Below the pieces are notes generated by a model. The model was not told the origin of the DNA. It made no database searches and saw nothing but the letters and a program-made list of their open reading frames with translations. From a virus, in the IMG/VR virus record IMGVR_UViG_3300030108_004730, positions 1 through 22,502 of that record: 22,502 bases of DNA. The stretch is one strand, 5' to 3'. Positions 7,611 to 14,349 of this stretch are shown here, piece after piece. A program made the position numbers and the translations under genes. The stretch's first letter is position 1. Every line of letters begins with the position of its first letter.

Positions 7611-7985
7611 ATGGCAACACCAAACAATTTTAAAGTAACTGACGCTATCGGTAGCACAGATAACTTTGCTGGAGCTGAAGTAAAGTTTTTCCACATCACT
7701 CTTATACAAAGTGATAGTTCAGTGTTAGATGTTAGGACAGAACTGGACTTTGACGAAACAGTTCACAACTTAATTAGAGTGATCCTACAACGAGGAACAA
7801 TATTGTATCAAAGGATAGACAACGCGGCCACCGGCAGAATAGACATAACCATGGAAAGGCCTGGCTGGACAGCATCAACTTTACAAACTGCTATCAGAGA
7901 CATGGGTGATAGTGTTGGAGTCAACAACAAGTCAGTATCCTTGTCTGTAGTGGCAGAAACCGAACTAAAACTGGATAATTCTTAA
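7611..7985 (+). CDS. putative virion protein, paralogue 1 of a four-gene family
   Basis: 124 residues (MATPNNFKVTDAIGSTDNFA), beta-rich with Ser/Thr/Asn. It shares an order of elements with the next three genes: a hydrophobic VKFFHITL strand, then a helix NLIRVILQRGTILYQ, a strand carrying GRIDITME, and a short helix LQTAIRDMG. This supports descent by duplication, although identity is low. The adjacent members are late-expressed with strong ribosome binding sites, pointing to an abundant structural protein such as a capsid decoration or small tail component. This member lacks a strong ribosome binding site and relies on the octamer next to its start. Confidence 0.6.
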   Translation: MATPNNFKVTDAIGSTDNFAGAEVKFFHITLIQSDSSVLDVRTELDFDETVHNLIRVILQRGTILYQRIDNAATGRIDITMERPGWTASTLQTAIRDMGDSVGVNNKSVSLSVVAETELKLDNS

Positions 7986-8013
7986 TATTATCGCATAATT
8001 TACCAATCTTTAC

Positions 8014-8021
8014 CATAAATA
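8014..8021 (+). promoter_or_regulatory. T4-type late promoter octamer with a real leader
   Basis: CATAAATA lies 63 nt before the ATG at 8085. Predicted start is 8027, giving a 58-nt leader that opens with a hairpin and ends with a strong ribosome binding site. This differs from the near-leaderless sites elsewhere. Confidence 0.6.
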
Positions 8022-8029
8022 CTAGCAAC

Positions 8030-8050
8030 TTACTGCCGGAGCGGCAGTAA
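8030..8050 (+). promoter_or_regulatory. perfect 9-bp hairpin at the 5' end of the virion-cassette mRNA
   Basis: TTACTGCCG and CGGCAGTAA are exact reverse complements around a GAG loop. The stem starts about 3 nt after the predicted transcription start, the position of 5' stabilising hairpins such as that of ompA mRNA. Only a short T run (8055-8059) follows, after a gap of 4 nt, so a terminator for the upstream gene is less likely but possible. Confidence 0.6.
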
Positions 8051-8084
8051 TGCATTTTTAATCAGAGAAAAAGGAGGATAAAAA

Positions 8085-8492
8085 ATGCCAGCAAGTGAAA
8101 ACAACACAACATTCGTATCGGCTGACAACAGCTCATTACTTGGGAAAGAACTTGAGTTTTTGACTGTAGACGCTGGCGAAGAATTAGCGAATCATTTGTT
8201 AAAAAATGAAACGCTAAATGCGATTGAAAACACAATCAGACAATTCGGTAACATCGTAGGGTCTGGTCCGTTGTTTGATACAAACGCAAGTAAAACATAT
8301 ATTGTTGAAGGTACTGACATGTTCGTTGGTAGTCCAGCAAGTTCAGGTGGAACGTTCACGTTCACAGAACAAGCAAGAGGTGGCACATCTGCTACAACTT
8401 TATTGGCGGCTATCAAAGCATTAGGTACAGTAGACAGTATCAACCTTAACGATGGTGGCACAACCGCGGTTGTGAACAACCTAGAAATCTAA
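8085..8492 (+). CDS. putative abundant virion protein, paralogue 2
   Basis: 135 residues, preceded by AAGGAGG at about 8070-8076, the strongest ribosome binding site in the window together with that of the third gene of this run. The family elements are KELEFLTVD, ENTIRQFGNIVGSGPL, TYIVEGTDMFV and LLAAIKALG. The protein is rich in Gly/Ser/Thr/Asn and acidic, with no Cys and no signal, as in small virion coat or decoration proteins. It is the first gene of a three-gene cassette (gaps 18 and 24 nt) with its own promoter, leader hairpin and terminator, an arrangement for high late expression. The exact virion role is unknown. Confidence 0.65.
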   Translation: MPASENNTTFVSADNSSLLGKELEFLTVDAGEELANHLLKNETLNAIENTIRQFGNIVGSGPLFDTNASKTYIVEGTDMFVGSPASSGGTFTFTEQARGGTSATTLLAAIKALGTVDSINLNDGGTTAVVNNLEI

Positions 8493-8510
8493 TAGAAGGA
8501 GAGATAAAAA

Positions 8511-8930
8511 ATGGCTTTCGATAATACATTACCAGCAGGAGGCCCTGCTAACTTCCAATCACCTAATACTCTTTTTGAGGCAGAAGGTGTAGGATTAACT
8601 TTCCTTTCTGTTGACTACATAAGCGCCATGAACGCAGAGGTAACATTTCCGTTAGCATCTGCTAACACGGCAGGTTTAGAACTTTGCAGACAAGCAATTG
8701 AAAACCAAGGTGTCAACGTTCTAGGAAGAGGTGTTCTAGCAAACTCTAACACTGAGATGACTTTCATGGTTAGAACAGATGCTTTAGACACAATCAGTGG
8801 AACAACTACTATCGCGGCAATTCAAACCGCTTTACAAGGGTTGAACAGTAACTCAAAAATAACGGCAACGATCAGTTCGGCGACAGCGGCAAGCAAAGGC
8901 TTGTCTGACACTGAAACGCAATCTGACTAA
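8511..8930 (+). CDS. putative abundant virion protein, paralogue 3
   Basis: 139 residues with an AAGGAGA ribosome binding site 9 nt before the ATG. GVGLTFLSVDYI, CRQAIENQGVNVLGRGVL, TEMTFMVRTDAL and IAAIQTALQGL align by eye with the elements of the flanking genes, clearest with paralogue 2. Composition is Ala/Thr/Ser/Asn-rich and the fold is likely beta. It is cotranscribed with its neighbours. Repeated duplication in place suggests interchangeable or stoichiometric partners on one virion structure; this is inference. Confidence 0.65.
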   Translation: MAFDNTLPAGGPANFQSPNTLFEAEGVGLTFLSVDYISAMNAEVTFPLASANTAGLELCRQAIENQGVNVLGRGVLANSNTEMTFMVRTDALDTISGTTTIAAIQTALQGLNSNSKITATISSATAASKGLSDTETQSD

Positions 8931-8954
8931 TAGTTAAAGGTAGGAGGATATAAC

Positions 8955-9497
8955 ATGCCAATAGCATCAAATGCCACAGCAAATATGTCTAGAAGACAAG
9001 CATTCAACGGAAAAGGTTTAACATTCGTTGAAGTAATTTTTGCTCAGTCTATGACAGCGACAGCAACTACTCCTGACACTAAAGACTCAGACTTTCAAAA
9101 AGTTTCGGAAGTGGTCAGAGAAAAAGGTAACCTTTTAGCTCAATCATACAGATTGGCGGCTAAGGCTACTGACAACGATGCCGCAGAAGCAACAGGTATC
9201 ACAGCAGACAACAGTATCGACTCGTATCAGTTTATATACGAAGGTACTCCAGGTCAGCACAACACAGCGGACTCAGTTGGAGACATTAACTTGGATCCAG
9301 GTCAGAACGAAACAAGTGCACCGGCAGTGATCGCAGACGCAGAAGCAGACATCGAAGCGGAAATCAGATCAAGACTATCTGGTGACTCTTCAAACAACGA
9401 CTTACAGGTGAAAGTAAGATTTTTACCTGCAGACGGCGTGGTATCAACAGGTATCGACGCAGTTTACGGAATGTTTGATCAAAGAGGTGACGCATAA
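8955..9497 (+). CDS. putative abundant virion protein, paralogue 4 (extended)
   Basis: 180 residues with TAGGAGGA 8 nt before the ATG. GKGLTFVEVIFAQSM and VSEVVREKGNLLAQSYRLA correspond to the strand and helix elements of the other three. About 50 extra residues (roughly 75-135, with EGTPGQHNTAD and LDPGQNETSAP) are inserted before the C-terminal strand VKVRFLPADG. The insert is acidic and polar and looks like an exposed loop or subdomain. It is the last gene of the cassette and is followed 21 nt later by a strong terminator. Confidence 0.6.
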   Translation: MPIASNATANMSRRQAFNGKGLTFVEVIFAQSMTATATTPDTKDSDFQKVSEVVREKGNLLAQSYRLAAKATDNDAAEATGITADNSIDSYQFIYEGTPGQHNTADSVGDINLDPGQNETSAPAVIADAEADIEAEIRSRLSGDSSNNDLQVKVRFLPADGVVSTGIDAVYGMFDQRGDA

Positions 9498-9518
9498 TAT
9501 TGAGTAGTTAATATTACC

Positions 9519-9555
9519 AAAGGGCGGATCTATATTGTAGGTTCGCCCTTTTTTT
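9519..9555 (+). terminator. strong intrinsic terminator
   Basis: Arms 9519-9530 (AAAGGGCGGATC) and 9540-9551 (GGTTCGCCCTTT) form 12 pairs including two G-U, around a 9-nt A/T loop, followed by a run of T to 9555. It closes the 8085-9497 cassette and is the best terminator in the window. Confidence 0.88.
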
Positions 9556-9558
9556 GTG

Positions 9559-9566
9559 AGTAAATA
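9559..9566 (+). promoter_or_regulatory. T4-type late promoter octamer
   Basis: AGTAAATA begins 4 nt after the terminator T-tract and ends 5 nt before the ATG at 9572, so the predicted start of transcription is the ATG itself. The terminator and promoter together isolate the next unit. Confidence 0.55.
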
Positions 9567-9571
9567 ATCCT

Positions 9572-10249
9572 ATGCCAACACACATAGACGAAGCAGTCAA
9601 GATAATTTTAAGCAAAGATTCAAAACTCAGAGAGATCACACCGATCATCTACGCACTGCCAGAAAAAATGCCAGAAGGATGGACGGACCTTAGACGCATG
9701 AGATATCTCGATCATGATCTCAGTGCAGGCAGGAACATAAAACGTTGGCTATGGCGTGATTACAGTCCTGAACTGATCCTGCAACAAAGGCCCTTTGACA
9801 AATATGATGATCAAAGTGAAATATTCACAGGTATCAGACATCCACTTGAACGTTGGTGGAGCGGAATCAAAGACTTCATGTATTTTTTGCCATACTACTC
9901 ATGGTGGACAAATGAGGCAATAATGGCACAATGGCCACACTTCCATAGAGCAACTTTGAGATTGCACGACATAATGGAAGAGGTCAAACCCCAACACTTG
10001 ATAAAAGTCGATGGAGGCATAGATCAAAGGCTATGCAATTTTGCTAGGAAACACAGACTTCTATTTTACGGCACCCTGCCACATGAAAAACACATCCGAC
10101 ACAAAAGGCCAGACATACTGAAAATGGAGAAAATTGGTGAAAGGCAATTGAAACAATGGCTGTTGAAAAATCCTGACTACCAAAAAAAATTAGATGATTA
10201 TTTGGAACCTGATTGGCAGTATTGGAATAAAGTAGAAGATCAAGAATAA
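9572..10249 (+). CDS. sulfotransferase-like protein lacking a recognisable P-loop
   Basis: 225 residues. EIFTGIRHPLERWWSGIKDF (residues 83-102) matches the 3'-phosphate-binding motif of sulfotransferases (hydrophobic strand, R-x-P-x-x-R-x-x-S). The N-terminal 5'-phosphosulfate loop (TxxxKxGT-type) expected in the first 40 residues is not visible. Many Trp, His and Arg residues follow, and the C-terminus is charged. It could be a degenerate or non-catalytic relative, or use an unrecognised loop. The stop overlaps the next start by 1 nt (TAATG). Confidence 0.55.
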   Translation: MPTHIDEAVKIILSKDSKLREITPIIYALPEKMPEGWTDLRRMRYLDHDLSAGRNIKRWLWRDYSPELILQQRPFDKYDDQSEIFTGIRHPLERWWSGIKDFMYFLPYYSWWTNEAIMAQWPHFHRATLRLHDIMEEVKPQHLIKVDGGIDQRLCNFARKHRLLFYGTLPHEKHIRHKRPDILKMEKIGERQLKQWLLKNPDYQKKLDDYLEPDWQYWNKVEDQE

Positions 10250-10719
10250 TGTATGAGTTTCGTGTTCACACCCTAGTAGATATAACTGACAACGGACTTT
10301 TACAAAAACCTTTTCCTTTCAAGACGCTTGGCGGCGAAGTGGTGCATGACAAACAAAGTCTAGCCATGGCACGTAACCAAAACAACAATTTCAACACCAT
10401 GTTACAACTGTTACAGATTCGAGGAAACATCACATGGGAACAACCACCCATGCGGTTGGACCAAACATTAGGCAATACCGGCTTTGGAAGATTCTACGAA
10501 GGCAAACACAATAGTTGGCATTTTCAATTTTTCACAGAACAGATGGAGGTATACGGTGATGCACAGGATCCCACAGGGCAACTCAAGGATGATTTTAATC
10601 TTGTTCCAATTATAAATTTTTGCAAGGAAACTGCTACCTTTCCAACCAGCACCTTCATTACACAGGATCATAACACAATAAACACATACTTTTCGTATAC
10701 AGGAATTTACAATAAATAG
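10249..10719 (+). CDS. conserved phage protein of unknown function
   Basis: 156 residues (begins MYEFRVHTLVDITDNGLLQK), aromatic- and Asn/Gln-rich, with a probable mixed beta fold and no signal or membrane segment. The block ARNQNNNFNTMLQLLQIRGNITWEQ is the most distinctive part. It is coupled by a 1-nt overlap to the sulfotransferase-like gene, so the two may be made together. I recognise no domain. Its stop codon lies inside the next late octamer. Confidence 0.6.
   Translation: MYEFRVHTLVDITDNGLLQKPFPFKTLGGEVVHDKQSLAMARNQNNNFNTMLQLLQIRGNITWEQPPMRLDQTLGNTGFGRFYEGKHNSWHFQFFTEQMEVYGDAQDPTGQLKDDFNLVPIINFCKETATFPTSTFITQDHNTINTYFSYTGIYNK
10711..10718 (+). promoter_or_regulatory. T4-type late promoter octamer
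   Basis: AATAAATA overlaps the stop codon of the preceding gene. Predicted start is 10724, giving a 41-nt leader to the ATG at 10765. Confidence 0.45.
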
Positions 10720-10764
10720 TAATGGTTAAGGCACTAATAGGCAAATACAAAGGCAGTTCAGGCT

Positions 10765-11070
10765 ATGGCTCAGGCACATATACAGGCTCTAATATTCGAG
10801 GTACGAAACCTCAAAAGTGAGATTAGAAATTATATGAGTACAACTGAATTAGAAAAACAAAATTTAGAAGCACACGTTGATCTGTGCTCGGAGAGATACA
10901 AAGGCCTTCACGACAGGCTATCAGCAATTGAAGTGCGACTTGGGAAAATGAATGAAGAAATGACAGCAGGTCACAAAAGCACTTCAAAAACAATTATCGC
11001 CACTGCCGGCACAGTGGTCGCAGGATTATTATCAACCGTGGTTGTAATCCTGATGAAAATGCCAGGCTAA
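10765..11070 (+). CDS. coiled-coil protein with a C-terminal membrane anchor
   Basis: 101 residues. Residues about 5-70 are charged with heptad-like I/L/V spacing (LIFEVRNLKSEIRNYM, LHDRLSAIEVRLGKMNEEM), and residues about 76-97 (IIATAGTVVAGLLSTVVVILM) form one membrane helix with only MPG after it. This layout, a cytoplasmic coiled coil with a tail anchor, is that of XhlA-like lysis-associated proteins. A role in lysis or at the membrane is inference. An internal ATG at 10834 (MSTTELEKQNLEAH) would remove 23 residues. I prefer 10765 because the coiled coil continues upstream, but neither start has a strong ribosome binding site. Confidence 0.6.
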   Translation: MAQAHIQALIFEVRNLKSEIRNYMSTTELEKQNLEAHVDLCSERYKGLHDRLSAIEVRLGKMNEEMTAGHKSTSKTIIATAGTVVAGLLSTVVVILMKMPG

Positions 11071-11095
11071 ACAATTTTAATTTTACCAATCAAAT

Positions 11096-11329
11096 ATGTA
11101 TGTACAAATAGCACCGCGATGCCGGGTATGGATCACAGACACCCAACTTGACTTTATTAGGACTCATCGCGACCACCCTTTCCGCAACACTGATCTACAT
11201 CCTATGGAAGTTGAAATAGCAAAACAACTTGCTGACAAATCAATTCTAGTAAGGAAAAAACTTGACACAGGCGTTCAATATGCTTTAAATAGACGCATAA
11301 GATTTGTTCAAGATGTCGATAAAAAATAA
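11096..11329 (+). CDS. small phage protein of unknown function
   Basis: 77 residues (begins MYVQIAPRCRVWITDTQLDF), rich in Arg and Asp, with HPMEVEIAKQLADKSILVRKK suggesting a helix followed by a beta hairpin, like a small winged-helix or adaptor. This is composition only. The last 17 nt overlap the next gene, so the two are coupled. Confidence 0.55.
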   Translation: MYVQIAPRCRVWITDTQLDFIRTHRDHPFRNTDLHPMEVEIAKQLADKSILVRKKLDTGVQYALNRRIRFVQDVDKK

Positions 11330-11816
11330 ACAGGAACTGGTTAGACAGATTGAGGCTTATGGTTTAAAACATAAGCTGGCGGAAATTGCACGGCGTGAAG
11401 AAAAACGTAGACCGTTCCGTCATTTACCAAAACAATTTTCAAAAGGCATCCTGATAGGCAACATTGCCATCGTGCCAAAAAAGCATACAGGAACAAGATA
11501 TGCCTATGTGATCGCAGACATGGTCGAGGCAAAGATATTGCACGATGATATAAATTTAAAACAGACTGCTATTTTGACAGCACACTATCTGGCGGATGGC
11601 AGGCAAGTGCCGAACAATGTACTAAATTACGACACACATTTTGCTTCTAAATTATTTGAAATACAACAGTTTAAGGCCACTATCAAACTGGCCCGTAAAG
11701 CAAAGGACGATGTAAAAGAACAGATCTATCAGCAGAGATTGGATGATGCAAACTACTATGCCGACGAATACAAGGCTAAAATACAAGATATTTTCCATTC
11801 AACGTTTGGAGTGTAG
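11313..11816 (+). CDS. phage protein of unknown function, basic and helical
   Basis: 167 residues from the ATG at 11313. A TTG at 11304 would add three residues, but ATG is the simpler choice and gives a 17-nt overlap with the upstream gene. The N-terminus is strongly basic (RREEKRRPFRHLPKQF). A central beta segment (GILIGNIAIVPKKHTGTRYAYVIAD) is followed by helices ending in QQRLDDANYYADEYKAKIQDI. No known domain was recognised. The position just upstream of the head-core-like gene and the late octamers suggests a structural or assembly protein. Confidence 0.6.
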   Translation: MSIKNKQELVRQIEAYGLKHKLAEIARREEKRRPFRHLPKQFSKGILIGNIAIVPKKHTGTRYAYVIADMVEAKILHDDINLKQTAILTAHYLADGRQVPNNVLNYDTHFASKLFEIQQFKATIKLARKAKDDVKEQIYQQRLDDANYYADEYKAKIQDIFHSTFGV

Positions 11817-11818
11817 CA

Positions 11819-11826
11819 ACTAAATA
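11819..11826 (+). promoter_or_regulatory. T4-type late promoter octamer
   Basis: ACTAAATA fills the gap between the stop at 11816 and the ATG at 11834. The predicted start is 11832, a 2-nt leader. Confidence 0.55.
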
Positions 11827-11833
11827 AACTTGT

Positions 11834-12673
11834 ATGAACAGCTTAGAATTAACAAAACCCATTACAACCGAAAGTCTATTAGCAGAATTTGAATCCAGAT
11901 TCAATCAAACTATGGACCTAAGCAAGTTCACAAAAGAAGAATTAGAAGATACAGCAAATCACATAAGAACAAAAATTCATAACATCACACAAAATACACA
12001 TTTTGGTGAAGAGCTTAAAAATAATGACTATCAAAAAAGTCAAATGATGCTTGACATTGTAAATCAAGCAATCAACGAATACGGTGGTAACATGGCAAGT
12101 TCTATTATTGGCAAGGCCACAGGAGAAATCAAAGATAAACTATCAAAAGGACAAGCAGTGAGTCCAGCAGATAGGAAAGCGGCGGCGCAGGCCATGAAGA
12201 CAGAGGGTGTGGAAGAACAATCAGAATTAATATTAGCGGCCAAGGACATGATGGACAAAGTGACAGGATACTTGGAAGATCTAGCAACAATGAAAACAGA
12301 AGGTGTGCTAGAATTGGCAGACAGAATCAGAGACGAAATGGGAGCAGACAAGGCAGATGCTTTCATGCAAAAAATCCAACCAGCGATTGAACAGGCAGAG
12401 GCAACTTTAACGACAACTAGGCAAGAACTAGATAACGGTGTAAGAATTTTGACCGGAGAAGAAGTAGCTTCAGACCCTATGGGAGCCGATGACACGATGA
12501 ATATGGATACAGATCTAGACTCACTGGACTCGGAAGGTGGAGAAGAGGACGATGAGTTTGGAGCCTCTGATGCCGAAGCAGGTGGCACAGAGCCAGAAGG
12601 CAGAGAACAAAGGGAAAGCAGAGAAGTGTTCGAAGCTTCAAACAGGATCTACGGCAAGTTATCGGGGAAATAA
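11834..12673 (+). CDS. putative virion/head-core protein with acidic tail
   Basis: 279 residues. The N-terminal two thirds are helical (HFGEELKNNDYQKSQMMLDI; LAAKDMMDKVTGYLEDLATM; LADRIRDEMGADKADAFMQ), with two spaced copies of an MKTEGV(E/L) segment at about residues 120 and 155. The C-terminal region (about 217-262) is highly acidic (DSLDSEGGEEDDEFGASDAE). It resembles, from memory, conserved proteins of marine T4-like phages annotated as structural. Helical bodies with acidic tails are common in prohead scaffold or core proteins, hence the tentative call. It is followed 5 nt later by the next gene, with GGGGAAA as a weak ribosome binding site. Confidence 0.5.
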   Translation: MNSLELTKPITTESLLAEFESRFNQTMDLSKFTKEELEDTANHIRTKIHNITQNTHFGEELKNNDYQKSQMMLDIVNQAINEYGGNMASSIIGKATGEIKDKLSKGQAVSPADRKAAAQAMKTEGVEEQSELILAAKDMMDKVTGYLEDLATMKTEGVLELADRIRDEMGADKADAFMQKIQPAIEQAEATLTTTRQELDNGVRILTGEEVASDPMGADDTMNMDTDLDSLDSEGGEEDDEFGASDAEAGGTEPEGREQRESREVFEASNRIYGKLSGK

Positions 12674-12678
12674 ACCCC

Positions 12679-13032
12679 ATGAGATTTTACGAATTCAATC
12701 AAGACAAAGATATAAAAAACGCATTGATGAATGTTCTTATGAATATGCAAGGTGATGCTGACGAAAGAGATACCTCAACAGAGATCAGTTTAGATGCTGT
12801 GAAAAGCATCATGTCCAACACAGGATATCCGTCGTTCAACTACGAAGTATTCAAAAAAATGTATGACCAAGACAATGATCTTAAAAACATAGTTGCAGAC
12901 TTTGATAAAGACAAAATTGTTGTCAAGACCGATAAAGAAGCAGATAAAGATCCTAAAATGGATTTTGACAATCAAGGTTCAACTGATGTGGTTAAGAAAA
13001 TGGCTAAGTCTGCAATGAATAAAAGAAAATAA
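12679..13032 (+). CDS. small phage protein of unknown function
   Basis: 117 residues (MRFYEFNQDKDIKNALMNVL), acidic and helical in the first two thirds, with a Lys-rich C-terminus (VVKKMAKSAMNKRK). The N-terminal MRFYEF is a start I associate with small proteins in T4-like marine phages, but no function is known to me. It is cotranscribed with the head-core-like gene. Its stop codon abuts the stop of the convergent radical SAM gene with no spacer (TAATTA). Confidence 0.6.
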   Translation: MRFYEFNQDKDIKNALMNVLMNMQGDADERDTSTEISLDAVKSIMSNTGYPSFNYEVFKKMYDQDNDLKNIVADFDKDKIVVKTDKEADKDPKMDFDNQGSTDVVKKMAKSAMNKRK

Positions 13033-14331
13033 TTACAAATCTTTTACTAAATTCCATATTTGAGGATATATAGTTTTCCAATTAGTACCACGTCTACGGT
13101 CTAATTCATTTAGATATATTTTTAACTGTTTCTGTCTTAGAAGATTAGGCTCTCTTTTAGCAAATTCTTTCATGTTTCCGATCATAAACTTTTGGTGAGA
13201 AACTTTTACAGAGTCCGGATAGCCAAATGATTTTGTATCAAACATTTCTATTGCTTCTCGTAGCCCCCAATCATTAATTTTATTTCCAAATATACCTGGA
13301 TACAAATATGGCCTAATGCCAAATTCATGTTCGTTGGCTTTCATCATGCTCCAATAGATGGGTTTGACTTTATTGCATTTATTAATGTATCTAACCATTT
13401 CAGGCATGCCTGGTACGGCCGTAACTGTCAACGCTGAATTGATTGCTTGTTCAATTTGAGTGTTGTAAAGTATATGTTCAAAATTTGGAATGGCAACCTT
13501 AAGGTCAAGTCCTGTACGAACGTATTCACCTTCTGGACCTAATGCATCACAACTAAAAAAGATCTGGATTTTATCCAGTCTACCTGATCTCTGTAATTTC
13601 TCGAGACGATTGATCCAGTTTTTAAATCTCTCATGTTCTATGTTGTGATTACTAAAGAAAACTAATGTAAGATCAGGATAGTCACCCTTCTCAAGGAATT
13701 CGATAAATCTGAATGTTTCTTTTTGTAAAAACGGCTCACCGCCCATTACAAATATCTTATGTAAACTATGTAAGTTCTTTTCAAACCATTTAAATAGGAG
13801 TTCCGTGTGCCGTTCTATATTAGGATTCTTCTTCCACCAGTCATTGATCTCAACTCCATCTTGTTCAAACTCGCCAAATCTTTTTTCCTCCTGTTGGATT
13901 GTCGAGCTGTAATGAGCTCCACAATATATACATGATTGCTGACAGGTATTTCCCCAGTACACTTCAAGTTGTCTTGGCGTGACGTCAACTGCTTCAAGAT
14001 CATTATCAAGCTCAGGAGGAGCAGTTGTGCCTTCAAGATTTAAGTGTATCATCCTATCTGATGTACCACCTGCTTCTTCTATGTGTTTACAATGTTGGCA
14101 CCCTCTCCCTGGCCATTCACCTCGTAGCATCTTCCTACGATCTTCGAGCTTTGCAGGTAGATTATGAAAATTTAATTCATTATTTTTTATTTCAAGTGGA
14201 TCACCTTGCACCCTATGACAACTCGCAGAAGTTCCATCTGTGAGATAGATAGTGCTGTGTGTCCATTTCAATTGACAAGGCAGTCCCTTGGTAATTGGAA
14301 ACGGTTTAGGTGGTTGCTTTGATATTCCCAT
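13033..14331 (-). CDS. radical SAM protein with N-terminal SPASM/twitch-like cysteine region (1)
   Basis: 432 residues. C130-x3-C-x2-C137 (NTCQQSCIYCGAH) is the radical SAM [4Fe-4S] motif, and GGEPF (197-201) is the conserved SAM-binding GGE strand. Before it, C19, C38 (TDGTSASCHR), C78 and C81 (GCQHCKHIEEAGG) follow the pattern of a SPASM/twitch auxiliary cluster, which in most families lies after, not before, the radical SAM barrel. Such proteins are found in marine T4-like phages, usually annotated twitch-domain radical SAM; their reaction is unknown. The gene is minus strand with stop codons back-to-back with the preceding gene, and its start is 18 nt from the divergent nuclease gene. Confidence 0.8.
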   Translation of the reverse strand: MGISKQPPKPFPITKGLPCQLKWTHSTIYLTDGTSASCHRVQGDPLEIKNNELNFHNLPAKLEDRRKMLRGEWPGRGCQHCKHIEEAGGTSDRMIHLNLEGTTAPPELDNDLEAVDVTPRQLEVYWGNTCQQSCIYCGAHYSSTIQQEEKRFGEFEQDGVEINDWWKKNPNIERHTELLFKWFEKNLHSLHKIFVMGGEPFLQKETFRFIEFLEKGDYPDLTLVFFSNHNIEHERFKNWINRLEKLQRSGRLDKIQIFFSCDALGPEGEYVRTGLDLKVAIPNFEHILYNTQIEQAINSALTVTAVPGMPEMVRYINKCNKVKPIYWSMMKANEHEFGIRPYLYPGIFGNKINDWGLREAIEMFDTKSFGYPDSVKVSHQKFMIGNMKEFAKREPNLLRQKQLKIYLNELDRRRGTNWKTIYPQIWNLVKDL

Positions 14332-14349
14332 ATGTGTATAATTATCTAT

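Noticed and set aside
10722-10820. 32-aa Gly/Tyr-rich ORF (MVKALIGKYKGSSGYGSGTY...) starting 3 nt after a stop.
   Set aside because: It overlaps the better-supported coiled-coil gene in another frame, has no ribosome binding site, and its ATG lies just upstream of the predicted late transcription start.
12064-12588. Reverse-strand open frame of 174 aa, rich in Ser and Ala, opposite the head-core-like gene.
   Set aside because: Its composition mirrors the acidic, Ala-rich plus-strand protein; it lacks a plausible start signal and any domain.
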